64,000 bases of DNA from Musa acuminata AAA Group (Eukaryota; Streptophyta; Magnoliopsida; Zingiberales; Musaceae), in NCBI RefSeq assembly GCF_036884655.1, contig NC_088327.1:9147001-9211000 (forward strand), written 5' to 3'. Under the pieces are notes generated by a model, which worked only from the letters and a program-made list of their open reading frames with translations, made no database searches and was not told the origin of the DNA. Below, piece by piece: positions 11,033-22,519 of the stretch; positions within the stretch are counted from its first letter, which is position 1; the number at the start of each line of letters is the position of its first letter. Made by a program: the position numbers and the translations under genes.

Positions 11033-13127
11033 ATATATATTTTGTATATATATAAATTTCTATCACAGCCGAAGCCTTCAAATGAGGTCGTGCCAAATCG
11101 AAGAGAGGATTGCAAACGGTAGACGGGAATCACACCATATCACATCACATCACGTCGCGGGTCTCATCACACTCATTACTAGAAACCACCAAAGCAATCG
11201 AAGTGTCTCCATGTGCAGCGACGCATACGGCTCCCCAAAGTTCCTGTTTTGTAGAGGCATCGGTAGGTACGTGTACGTACCAGATCTCCGTAGCCTTCCC
11301 GTATCATGCTGTGTTGGAAGCTTACAACAGTCTCTTCTAACTCGTCTCAGCCGTCCATTTAATTTAAATAAAATATATTAATATAGTTATTTTTTTTATA
11401 ATTAAGATTTGACATGTGAAGTCAATTAATGTAAAGGAAATATTATACTATTAAATTACCAAATACCGTATAATTGATGATGTTTATGAGACTAACATTA
11501 TATAAAACAATCTTTTTACGAATGTTTTCATGTTGTTTTATAAACAAATTTCACCCATAATTAGCAAAATAATGACAATTATTTGTAGAACACATCTTCT
11601 TTGTAATCTTTTACAAGAGTAAAATAAGAGATATGAATATATATATATATATATTCCTCTCACTTGTAATAATTAAAAATCATATTAATCGTGACAAATT
11701 ATTAATAATTCTAGTTTTGAAAAAAAAAACTTAAATATCTAAAATGTTTTAATTATCAATCCAATATGTTGGCATTCCTATCAGAGAAAAAGATAAGTAT
11801 TCTTTAGTTAGGTAAAGAAAAAACCAAGTGTTCTCGGTCTTCAGCTTTACTGTGACGTGAGGCGGCTCCAAGCTTGAGTGCTTAGCCTCGGTTTCCAGCT
11901 TCTCATCAACCCGTAGCTGCTACAACTTTGTTTGTGTGGTTAGAACACAGATGCAAGATTGTTTGACCTCATGCCCTGACGAATGCACTGCACATGTCCA
12001 AGTTATCTTCCAAGCTTTCCCATGTCCTTTTTAGAACATGTCTATCACTGAATTCATATATGGCTGCTCCAGTTTCTTCCTCGACCGGATCAAGATCCAG
12101 CTAACCAAAGGGGGTAGGTGTCTTCCACCATGGATCTCCTTTCCCTCCGGTTCTTCCCCTTATGCACCTTTGAAAGACATAGTTGGATCGAGCTGGCGAA
12201 CTCACTACTTTCTATGGGCTGTTAAACCTTTAAGACTTGCCATTTGTTGCTGTTGTTCATTGAATCCGGACGATAAGAAAAGGTCTTCGTCTGCGTAATC
12301 TAACCTCGATTTTTAGTGTCAACTTGGAAGAGCCCATGTCATTGTTCATCCTACTTTTGCTTGCACCAAAACCCCTAGTCATGGCAGGAATGCTTCCTGT
12401 TCTTTCTCTTAGCCTTTGTTTGCCAGAAGAAGGCAAGCATACAACCCCCTCCTGCTTGGTGACAGCAAAGTAGCATGAACACTAACATGAACTCTTACTA
12501 GTTCACGTTCAAAATCCAGGATAGATTTTGCACACGCAGACGTGCACTTCAGTAGGATTCAATGAACGGGAATCACAAATGACAAGATTTAAAAGTGTAA
12601 GTCTTGCCAACTCTAGCCAACGATGTCTCTCAAAGTGCATGCATGAATAAGATAAAGGGCATTACCGGAGAAGGGAAGGGAGATCCCGTGGATCTTAATC
12701 GAGATAGGAATCAGCTGAGCTAATTTTTGTGGTCATTTGGCGCGGTGGTGAGGTCTGTTCTCGACCAAAAGGCCATTCTGGAGGAAGAATACAGCCAATT
12801 TGGGTGAGACACGTTTCAGAATGGGGGAACGAGATGGTTGATGGAGGGCTGTCGCGTGGGTTCGGCGTCTACGACTAGTAGGGCACACAGATTCGTTGAA
12901 CCATAATAGAAGAATGACAGATTTGGACTGATTTGTGGCACTTCCGGTCAGGTGAATGGAATGTGGTATGCGTCGGCCATTGGCTTTCCTAACGCCCATT
13001 GCCTCAATGTTCCGTCCCCTGTTCCTTCTACGGTTCTCTACCCGCATCCTCCTCCAGAGACGTGCGCCTGCCCGAGCACCTCGTCCTCTCCTCTTCCTCC
13101 CTCGATCCTAAGAGTTGCTTCTGAGCC
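10756..13127. other. Intergenic between SAUR and EBF genes
   Basis: Contains a (CT)n(TA)n compound microsatellite at 10998-11055 and an AT-rich block 11340-11840 with a TA run near 11636-11654. Moderately GC-rich non-coding DNA follows. The ORFs at 12038-12298 and 12733-13047 show no domain. The last few hundred bases are presumably promoter and leader of the EBF gene. Confidence 0.5.
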
Positions 13128-15124
13128 ATGTGCATCCTACTTGAATCTCAAGGTAAGGTTTTCCTCGTCCTGTCGAACTCTGTATGGTGGTCAACGATGA
13201 GGTCGTCGCTTGTTTTGGCTGAACAGCAAGAGACCTACGTATTTATTGTCTTACAGTTGAAGGGAGTTGCGGTGACATGGGTGATTCGCATCGACGACCG
13301 GGAAAGCGAAGGAAGATAGGGTCGCCTGCGAAGGAGAGCAGAGATGATCGAGCCCTGTGCCAGGATCTTATCGACGATCTGCCGGACGAATGCCTCTTGC
13401 TTATCTTTAGTTTGCTTCCGGCTCCGAGAGATCGCTGTCGCTGCGCTGCGGTGTCGAGGAAATGGTTGGCGCTGCAGGCCTCGATGCGAAGGTCTGAGTT
13501 CGGAGCCAACGCCGTGCTTCTACCGGAAGCGAGGCAAGAGATGTCCAGATGCATCAAGGGGAGTGAGGCAAATGACTGGAGGCTGGCAGCCATGGCCATT
13601 GGGATCGACGCATGTGAGGTTTTGACCCATCTATCCGTGATGGAGACGCTTCCATCTTGTCCTCTTCCTCCTCTGCAACATGCGGGGAATCATCGTCACA
13701 TCTCGGACGTCGGCCTCTTCGTCATCGCACAGGCTTGCACTGACCTACGATCTCTCGCTTTACACAACTGCATCAAAGTAAGCGACCGAGGCCTCGCGGC
13801 GATCGCACAGAACTGCAGCGCGCTGAAGAACCTGGAGCTGACCAATGCATTCTCGGTGACCGACCGTGGCCTGATGCTTATCGCGTCCGGATGCCCGAAC
13901 CTAGCATCGTTGAGGCTCACCGCATGTCCGAGCGTCACCGACCGCTCGCTGGTGGCTTTCTCCAGGCATTCCACTCTGCTCAACTCGTTCGCCGTCGCCC
14001 AGTGTCCTCGCATCACCGACCACGGGATCCTCTCCATCGTCGTCCTGCAAACCAAGCTAGAGACCCTCAAGATCTCGTCGATGAAGTTAGGCGACAAGGT
14101 TGTCCAAGCAATCGCATGCCACCGCAAGGAAATCAAGCTGTTGTCTCTGGAGAAAGTGTGGGGTTCATCGGTGATAGGCTACAGTTGGATCGCAGAGGCG
14201 AGCGGTCTCAGGGCCCTCTCTCTCGACGCTTGCGCGGGGTTGACGGACGGATGCTTCGTGAGGGCATCACCATCCATCAGCTTCGCCGGCCTCACGAAGG
14301 TTTCGTTGAAGAGCTGCCCGTCGCTCACAGATTTAAGTCTGCTGGCGCTCACGAAACTAGCGGTCAAACTGGAGAATCTGCACCTGGAAAACTTCAGGGG
14401 AGTTTTCAGCTACAGAGGCCTGGTGTTTGCTCTGGAGAACTGCAGCCATACCTTGAAGGAGCTAAATCTAGTCAATTGCGGCTTCTATGGCCATGGAACA
14501 GAGCAGCAAGAGGGCGAGCCCTGTTTTCTTCTTCATCAACGATGCCCGGCGCTGCAGACCGTGAAGCTGGAAGAGTGCGAGGGGCTCGGAGACGGCTTCG
14601 TCGTCTGGGTCGGGCAGGCTTGCAAGAGCGTCACAGACGTCAGCTTCGTGCGCATGGGCTCGATCACCGACCGAGGCATAACCTCCTTCCTGAAGCAGCT
14701 CAAGGGGTGGAACGAGATCACGAGGGTGGACCTGAGCGGGTGCACCCGGCTGGGCGACCGGAGCGTATGGGCGGTGACGAGGGAGTGCAAGGGGAGGCTG
14801 AGGTCGCTGGCGCTGAAGGGGTGCGGGCGCGTGACGGACCGCGGGGCGTCGGTGATCACGAGGCGGTGCGGCAGGCTGGTGGAGCTGGACCTGGGCGGTT
14901 GCAACATCGGCGACGAGGCCGTGGAGAAGCTGGTGGAGGCGGACCCCTCCGACCTCGAGTCACTCTCGCTCGCCGGCTGCGCCGACATCACGGACCGGAC
15001 CCTCCAAGCGCTGGACGAGTACGGCGGTCTTTGCCTGAATCGGCTGAACCTAACCGGTTGCCCGAGACTTAGCCGGTCCAGGATACATCTCATCAAGCCG
15101 TACATCGACGAAGTCGAGTACTGA
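13128..15124 (+). CDS. EBF1-like: EIN3-binding F-box protein (EBF1/2-like), F-box plus LRRs
   Basis: The main exon encodes 615 aa from the ATG at 13277 to the stop at 15124. Residues 33-67 form an F-box (DDLPDECLLLIFSLLP...CAAVSRKWLAL). NDWRLAAMAIG follows, then about 450 residues of cysteine-type leucine-rich repeats (ITDRGL, VTDRSL, LSGCTRLGDRS) to the end. This is the architecture of EBF1/2, SCF E3-ligase subunits that bind EIN3/EIL factors in the nucleus for degradation and so damp ethylene responses. A 104-nt intron (13153-13256, AAG|GTAAGG...TTACAG) lies just upstream. Splicing it joins an in-frame ATG at 13128, giving 630 aa. The roughly 45-residue N-terminal region of Arabidopsis EBF1 is missing or replaced, and the repeats are divergent, so it may be a specialised paralog. 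Confidence 0.82.
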
Positions 15125-15308
15125 GGAGGGGCCCAACATTTTCAGGATGGACCGGCCGCGTTTTTCCGGTTCAGGTTTAGCGACCGGGAGTTGGTTTTCT
15201 GGGGTCATTTTGGGCAAAATAACTGACGAATATGTGACGGCACTATCGACTCGGGGAGTTCACCAATTGTATGCTTATGCAAATAAATGATTAGATAGAG
15301 GAAGGTTT
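15125..15308 (+). other. 3' flank of the EBF gene up to the Copia insertion
   Basis: Short non-coding stretch. The Copia element inserted about 180 bases after the EBF stop, so it may lie in or next to the EBF 3' untranslated region. The left copy of the GGTTT target duplication is at 15304-15308. Confidence 0.5.
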
Positions 15309-15501
15309 TGATAGAAATTAAGTGAAGAAGATAGAAAGATAGAAATCGTAGAAGAAATTATGAAATGTATAAGATATAATTGCCTAATACATTTTGATAG
15401 TAAGTTCTTGACAGCCATTTATACACATTCAGCATGGAGGATTTTTCTCAACTACTGAGAGATTTCCTCAACTGCCTTGAGGAAATCTTATCTGCTTATC
15501 A
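15309..15501 (-). repeat. 3' LTR of the Copia element
   Basis: 193 bp, TG...CA. On the minus strand a short purine-rich tract ending GCGGGGGCA (15502-15511) precedes it as the likely polypurine tract. The pol frame reads through into the LTR and stops at 15468. Confidence 0.93.
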
Positions 15502-18500
15502 TGCCCCCGCAAGATTGAGCCTGTATGTACATGAGAAACTCGGAGTTGATGTCTGGCAACTTGATCTCGCACAAAATGGAAGTCGATGGCTATGTGTTTC
15601 ATGCGGGAATGGAACACTGGATTGGCACATAAATAAGTAGCTCCAATATTATCACAATATATTGTAGGAATAACCGTGGAGTTGACGTTGAGTTCCTTGA
15701 GCAAATTTGTGACCCAATTGAGTTCAGCAACGGCGGTGGCGACGGCACGGTATTCAGCTTCAGTTGTAGATCGTGCAACCGTCTTTTGTTTTTTAGAACT
15801 CCAACTGATTGGAGTAGCTCCAAGGAAGACAATGTATCCGGACATAGATGTTCTATCATCAAAGTTCCCTGCCCAATCAGCATCAGCAAAGGCATGGAGA
15901 TGGAGTGAAGTATTTTTGCGAAGAAAAATGCCATGATTAAGAGTCCCTTTAAGATACCGCAAAATTCGTTTGACCGCAGACCAATGTATAGTAGATGGTC
16001 GATGCATGAATTGCGATAACTTATTGACGGCAAATGAAATATCTGGACGGGTGAGAGCCAAGTACTGTAAGGAGCCAAGGACTTGTCGATACTGAGTCGA
16101 ATCTGTAGCAGGACTTTCATCACATAATTTAAGTGATTCACTGGTAGAGAGAGGAGTTGTAACCTCTTTCGCATCCTGCATGTTTACCTTTGATAATAAA
16201 TCTTGAATATACTTTCTTTGTGAAAGGAAGAGACCTGAAGATGTAAATGTTGCTTCCACTCCCAGAAAGTAGCTTAAAGTTCCTAGATCTTTGAGGGAGA
16301 ATCGATCGGCCAAGTGCTTTAGAAATGCCTGAGTCTTCAAAGGATCATTTCCTGTGACAATAATATCATCCACATATACTAAAAGATATATTATGCTTCC
16401 ATTGTGCTGGCAAATGAATAACGAGGTATCAGACTTTGAATTGATGAAGCCAATTGAGGTCAAAAATGAGCCAAGTTCGTTATACCAAGCCCTTGGAGCT
16501 TGACGAAGTCCATAAATAGCTTTTTGAAGTTTGCAGACATGCCTCGGATATTGAGGATGAACGAAACCAGGAGGTTGTTGCATAAAGACATCTTCAGTAA
16601 GTGACCCCTGTAAAAAGGCATTGTTAACATCCAATTGTCGTATGTGCCAGCCCTTTGAGATAGCCAAACTCAGGATAAGACGGATTGTTGTGGGTTTAAC
16701 AACGGGACTAAATGTCTTTGTGAAGTCGACACCAGGTCGTTGATGAAACCCTTTGGCGACTAGACGTGCTTTGTATCTGGCAACGGATCCGTCTGGGTTC
16801 CGCTTAATTCGAAAGACCCATTTACACCCGATGATATTTTGTGTGTGATGAAAGGGTACTAAGGTCCATGTAGAGTTATGGAGGAGAGCATCATATTCGT
16901 CACACATGGCTTTACGCCAGTGAGAAGATTTTTGAGCTTGAGTGATTGTAGTGGGTTCACTGGCCTCAGTGGAGGAATTTGTTATAGCATGTAAGTCAAG
17001 GACTTGACGTGGTTTGAAAATACCACTTTTGGAGCGTGTTGTCATTGGATGTCTAGGGGGGGTGGAAGTGGTAGATTGTGTTGGTGGTATAGCCGAGGGC
17101 GAGTCACTGTCATGGACCGGGTCAACCGTCGGCACAACAATGTCACTAGATCTAGGAGAAGGTAAAGCCAGTGGCAATGTTGCCGAGGGTATGACTTCAT
17201 TAATAGGGGAAACTTGTGAGGAAGGGAGTAGAGGAATAGAGGGAGTGAGAAGTTGTTGAACTGGAGTAATAGTAGTATGTGAATCTTGAGAGTAAGGACT
17301 GGACGGTGTCATTGGAGGTTCGTGTGATGAGATCGGAGGGATATTCCAGTGATGTATGTTTATCGGAGTAGTTTGCATGGTAGGATTATTTTGAAAAGGA
17401 AAGACAGACTCCTCAAAGATAACATGACGTGATATAAAGACCTTTTTAGTTTGGGGTTCATAGCATCGAAAAGCATTATGTTCAAGAGAGTAGCCTATAA
17501 AAGTGCAAGGCTTAGATCGTGGTGTTAGCTTATGTGACGCATAGGGACGGAGCCATGGATAACATAAACAACCAAAAACTCTGAGTTTATGAAGGTTTGA
17601 AAGTTTGTGGAATAATTTTTCAAATGGTGACTGGTATTGTAAGACTGGAGTGAGCATACGATTAATGAGATAAACTGCAGTTTGAAAAGCTACTAACCAA
17701 AAAGATGGTGGCATGGATGCTTGATGTAGAAGGGAGAGACCAGTTTCAACGATATGCCGATGTTTGCGTTCGGCAGAACCAACCAATTGGGGAGTATGTG
17801 GGGGTGACTTGAGGTGTTGTATACCACAAGCAGAGAGACAGGATGTGAGGGCTTGATATTCGCCTCCACCATCAGAGTAAACTGTTTTAATGGAAGATTG
17901 AAAAAAATTCTCGACCAACTTTCGAAAGTTGGTAAATACAGTAGAAACATCAGACTTATGATGGAGAGGATATAACCATGTGTACTTAGTAAAATAATCT
18001 ACAAAAATGACATAAAAACGAAACTTATCAAAAGAAGGAATTGGGGGAGGGCCCCACACGTCGGTATAAATGATTTCAAATGGTTTAGAGCAAGAAATGG
18101 AGGTTGTCCCAAAAGGCAGTTTATGACTTTTATTGCAAAGACAAGCATCACAATGATTAATAGTGCTATTGATTTTTCAAGGTAGGAAGAGAATAACGAG
18201 AAAGTAATTTTTGCTGAATAAAAGGGGAGGGATGACCAAGACGACGATGCCATACATCAACCGGAGCTGCGATTGAGGAGTGAGCAGTAGGAAGGGTAAT
18301 TTGTGAAGTGGATGGCCACTCATAAATGTTGTCTTTGTTCTGGCCTTGGACCAAGGATGCCCCCGTGCTCAAATCCTTGACAAGAAAAAAGTTAGGAAAG
18401 AATTCAATTGATGTATTATTTTGTTTACAGAATTGAGAAACGGAAATGAGGTTTCTTTTAATATTAGGTGCACACAAAACATCATCGAGTGTAAAGGTTG

Positions 18501-19682
18501 TGGTAAGTGAACTAAGCGTTGAGGAACCAGAATGAGTAATAGGAATTCTTTTACCGTCACCGATGATGATATCTTCATTTCCATCATAGTTGTTGTGGAT
18601 GGACAAGTTTTGAAGATCAGAGGTGATGTGATGAGAGGCGCCCGAATCCACAATCCAATTAGGTTGAGTAGGAGTTGGAATAGCCATGAAATTCGCCTGA
18701 GGCCACTGTGATGGAGTAGGGAGTCTGGGACGAGACCGACAGACTTTCGCGGAGTGTCCAACTTTATCACATAGTTGGCAAACAACTAGTTGGCGGCCTG
18801 TGAAGTCAGGACGCGACGGCTGAGTATTATGAAAGTTACCACCTTGATATGGGTAAGGAGGGTTTGGTCTGGGCCCCATAAGGCTAGGAGGCAGCTTAGC
18901 CAAATCGTTGTTGACGTGCTTATTGTACTGGTTGCTCTTCCTCTTGGATTTTTGATTGACCTGAGCTGTAATAGGTGGTCCGGGCAACTTATCATCACGC
19001 TTCAAGTACGTCTCATAATCGATCAACTTATCATAAAGTTCTTCGAATGATATTGGTGAGTCACGTGCCCGAAGTGCTGCTGTCAGTTCTTTGTACTCGC
19101 CTCCTAAGCCATTGAGGGTATGGATTAGGACTTCTTCATCGCTGAGAGAATGACCTATCAAAGCTAAATCATCGATGATAACTTTGATATTTTGTAGATA
19201 ATCAACAATAGTACTTCCCTCTTGTTTCATTTTCATCAGATTGGAGAGAAGTCCGAGCATGCGAGTACGCGAGCGATTTGCCAAAGTTGTTTGTAATTTG
19301 CACCATGCTTCTGCAGTAGTCGTACATGAGGATATCAGCGGGGCAATGGAGCAATGGATCCAGCAACGGAAGCTTGAATAGCTTGGAGGATGAGGCGATC
19401 TTGACGTAACCATAGTTGGTGGGCTGGATTTGGCACTGGATTGGGTTCGCCTGGGATGTTGATCATTTCAGGTGGACACTGGAGAGAGCCATCAACGTAA
19501 CCTAAGAGATCATAGCCAAATAAAAGATTAGAAAGTTGTGCCCGCCAAGATGCGTAGTTGCCGCCTTTGGATAATTTGAAGGGAATGAGTGCTGCAGCAT
19601 TGATGGTGATAAGACTTTGAGAAGTGCTCAGAGTCCCTGCAGAAATAGGGACAAGAATATCGGAAGAGGAAAATGAAGACAT
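15468..19682 (-). pseudogene. Copia gag-pol, two frameshifts
   Basis: Gag starts at 19682 (MSSFSSSDILVPIS). At about 19346-19361 an imperfect 8-base duplication (ATTGCTCC/ATTGCCCC) shifts the frame. The next frame (to 18166) carries the zinc knuckle CQLCDKVGHSAKVC, the protease DSGASHHIT and the pre-integrase WHRRLGHPSPF. A second shift near 18175 leads into the last frame. This has the integrase core (DVWGPPPIPSFDKFRFYVIF), reverse transcriptase with YVDDIIVTG (catalytic YVDD at 16366-16377) and RNase H (FADADWAG, TEAEYRA). The end is abnormal: RVSHVHTG runs straight into SILRGHD, with the usual ADALTKPL stretch missing. The product would replicate the element; as it stands it cannot be made as one polyprotein. 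Confidence 0.9.
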
Positions 19683-19764
19683 CCCAGATATTTTGTGGCG
19701 GGTCAAGTGATCTTTATAGAAGATGTAAAGATATAGGAGGAAGGGAGGAGGAGAAAAACATATC

Positions 19765-19835
19765 GATGCGCTGCAGAGTAGGCTGCAGCGCGATGAACTG
19801 CAGAGTAGGCTGCAGCGCGATGAACTGCAGAGAAG
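19765..19835 (-). repeat. Tandem 28-bp repeat in the Copia leader
   Basis: The unit CTGCAGAGTAGGCTGCAGCG with its tail CGATGAA occurs twice in full and once in part, inside a GCAG-rich untranslated leader between the primer site and gag. Confidence 0.7.
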
Positions 19836-20220
19836 GCTTCTTCCAGAGGCACTGGTAGGCTGCAGCGATTCAGAGTGCAGGAGAGATTGTTGCAGCGAGG
19901 TGGAAGAAATCTCTGCAGCTTGCAGCGATTTCTGCAGCGATGCTGGAGAAATCTGCAAGGTTGGAGATAGTTGCAGTAATGCAGTATTGGAGTTTGGTGG
20001 CCGGAAGAGCAGCGAAGTTTTCAGCGGAAGACTTCGGTTGGCAAGGGAGCAGCAGCCGGCGGTAGAAACAAAGGCCGTGACTGTGCTTCCTTTAGGATCT
20101 GATATTAGCAGCCGCAAGTGCTGTAGTAGGCTGCAGCGAATGGCTACGGTTGAGGGGCGGAGGCGTCGCCACGAGAGGGATGGTTGGACTCCGGAGAAGA
20201 GGGCTTGCTCTAGGCAAACT

Positions 20221-20232
20221 GCTCTGATACCA
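20221..20232 (-). other. Copia primer-binding site
   Basis: TGGTATCAGAGC on the minus strand, directly next to the 5' LTR and complementary to the 3' end of plant initiator tRNA-Met. Exact match to the family consensus. Confidence 0.93.
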
Positions 20233-20425
20233 TGATAGAAATTAAGCGAAGAAGATAGAAAGATAGAAATTGTAGAAGAAACTATGAAATGTATAAGATA
20301 TAATTACCTAATACATTTTGATAGTGAGTTCTTGACAGCCATTTATACACATTCAGCATGGAGGATTTTTCTCGACTACTGAGAAATTTCCTCAACTGCC
20401 TCGAGGAAATCTTATCTGCTTATCA
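20233..20425 (-). repeat. 5' LTR of the Copia element
   Basis: 193 bp, TG...CA, same length as the 3' LTR with eight transition differences and no indels. The right copy of the GGTTT duplication follows at 20426-20430. Confidence 0.93.
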
Positions 20426-20430
20426 GGTTT

Positions 20431-21309
20431 AATTGAGATAAATGCCTATTTTCTCACATCAAAACGGATAGCCATCGATAACAGAGTTCAAACACGTTGA
20501 CACGTTACGGATCTCTGTCGGCCCAAAAAGTCAACCTGACACGTCGGTCAAAAAGATAGTCCCACGATCATGCTGACTTGGGTGTCGGCACGAGCTCCAC
20601 TAATCCCTGCATTTCTATATATTTAAATATTTAAGGATATTTGTCAAACATACCTCCGACGTATTCTTTGAAGGGTCATACGTCGAATTACTGTCTCCTC
20701 GACACATGCGCTGTGATGAGCTCAAAAGTCCGGTCTAGGTCGGATCTAAATTCTTGATGTGTTAGACAATCAAATCCGATTCAATAATACCATAATTCTT
20801 AGTGTTATATAGTCATTAATGATTAAATTTAAAAAAAATTAAACCAAAATTAAAGCTATTTTAACTAATCACATCATTTGCTGATCATATAATAAATTAA
20901 CTTCGATTCTATCAAAATTAAACTTGATAGAATTAGAGCTATTCTAACCCAATTATCGATGGGAGGAGGACACCTTAATCTCTCAACTCAATTCTAAACT
21001 ATGTGTATAGAAATTTAAAAATTTCATGAACATGCAAGAAGACCAATGTTAAGTAGGGTGTTCAACTTGAGCCTGAAAATTAATGGGTCTATATATAAAC
21101 TAGGCTCAAGTATTTTTCCTATAGTATAAGTGAAATATTCTCTCTCCAATTCATTCCAATTTATTATTATTATTGGGTGTATCATGTCATCTATTATAGT
21201 TGATAATCACGCAATGAGCTATAATTGAGAGGTGCTTCTATCCCGATCTTGGATCGATGTGATAAAAACGATTTACAGGTGAATGTGGGAATGATTGGCT
21301 AAGGTGGTT
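20431..21309. other. Intergenic DNA between two Copia insertions
   Basis: No coding or structural signal recognised. It becomes AT-rich after about 20620. Confidence 0.5.
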
Positions 21310-22242
21310 TGCAACTTGGCAGCAGTGTCACATGAAAAAATGAGTGGAGCGAGGGATCCAGTGACCGAGGCTTGAATAGCTTAAAAGACGAGACGATCCT
21401 TGCGTAACCATAATTTGTAGACTGAATTTGGTATAAAACTGGGTGCACCTGGGATATCGAGCATCGTCAATGGACAACGAAAAGAGTCATTGACATAGCA
21501 TAAAAGATCATAGTCAAATAGTAGATTGGAGAATTGAGCACATCTAGTTACTACCTTTAGATAATTTGAAGGGAATGAGGGTTACTACATTTATGAAGAT
21601 AAGTCCTGTATGTAGAAAAATACTGTGGTTCCCTATAGGAACAGTAATGGGAGTATCAAAGATAGATGATGAAGACATACGAAAGATATGTACCAATATA
21701 TAGGAGCAACTAGAAGTCTACAGCGAGACAATGACCAGGGAGAAGATCTTTGTGCAGTCGTGCTGCAATCTTTGTGCAGCAGTTCTATAATTGAAAACTT
21801 GAAAATGGTTCAGAATGTTGCTTATCGAGGCAAAGAAGAAGTAAAGGACAATAGCTTGGGAGATCATTACTGCTACAAACTGCTACGGTAGAGAGGGCTA
21901 CTGCGACTGCGAGGGCTGCTGCGGCAAAAACAATTGCACTCAAGCGAGATGTTTAGAAATAGCCTTCATGACGAAAGCTCTGATACCATGATAAAAATGA
22001 AATAGAAAAAAAAATTATATTGATTGAAATAATACATAATACTCTATATTTATAATGTTTAGAATGAAAAAATTTCGGAGGATTTTCCTTAACAGATTTA
22101 TGATATCGTAGTTGGGAGAGATCTTGATTGTTGTTGAGGTTGTTATCACCAGAGATCTTGACTGATATCGATCTTGACTATTATCAGTTTACACTCGTTC
22201 TATTAATATATCTATTAATATATCTATTAATACCTCGTATCA
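21310..22242 (-). mobile_element. 5' end of a second, related Copia element (relic)
   Basis: 21320-21650 aligns clearly with the gag region of the neighbouring element (19340-19640), for example AGATAATTTGAAGGGAATGA and the ATCCAG...CTTGAATAGCTT stretch. The primer site (GCTCTGATACCA, 21977-21988) is intact and is followed by an LTR-like segment starting TGATAAAAATG at 21989. It ends near CGTATCA at 22242, about 254 bp. The rest of gag and all of pol are absent. LTR sequence and leader differ from the intact element, so this is a cousin rather than a recent copy. No 3' LTR was found nearby. Confidence 0.75.
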
Positions 22243-22519
22243 GTTCTAACTCGAGCAAGTCAAAGCCAAATTGTCACGGAACACAAGCAATGTGAAACTA
22301 CGAACATAAGATAGTACCTAAAAAGTTCATCCTCTCCGTTCAAGCGCACCTGCTGCAGAATTCCATAACTTGTACTGGTTGTCTTTGGGCTCGAACAACT
22401 CATAGAAATTCGAAATCCATATTTAATAGGCTGCATGAAATATTATCATTTAATTAAATTTATCTAAATCTTATGTCATCCTTATAAAATTGGTTAATTT
22501 TGATAAATAAAATATTTAA

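Larger units (their letters stand above)
15309..20425 (-). mobile_element. Full-length Copia retrotransposon with target-site duplication
   Basis: Identical-length 193-bp LTRs (15309-15501, 20233-20425), each TG...CA, are flanked by a perfect 5-bp duplication GGTTT (15304-15308 and 20426-20430). On the minus strand the 5' LTR is followed at once by TGGTATCAGAGC, the exact initiator-tRNA-Met primer site. The coding order is gag, zinc knuckle, protease, integrase, reverse transcriptase, RNase H, which is the Copia order. The LTRs differ at eight sites by my alignment, all transitions. Two frameshifts and a missing RNase H tail make it non-autonomous. Short LTRs suggest an Ale/Retrofit-like lineage (inference). 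Confidence 0.95.

Noticed and set aside
13891..15072. 393-aa plus-strand ORF inside the EBF gene
   Set aside because: Frame shadow of the GC-rich repeat region: arginine- and glycine-rich, no domain, while the other frame is an unmistakable F-box/LRR protein.
17014..17259. Plus-strand ORFs across the Copia element (also 15676-15936, 19900-20235)
   Set aside because: Reverse-strand shadows of gag-pol and its leader.
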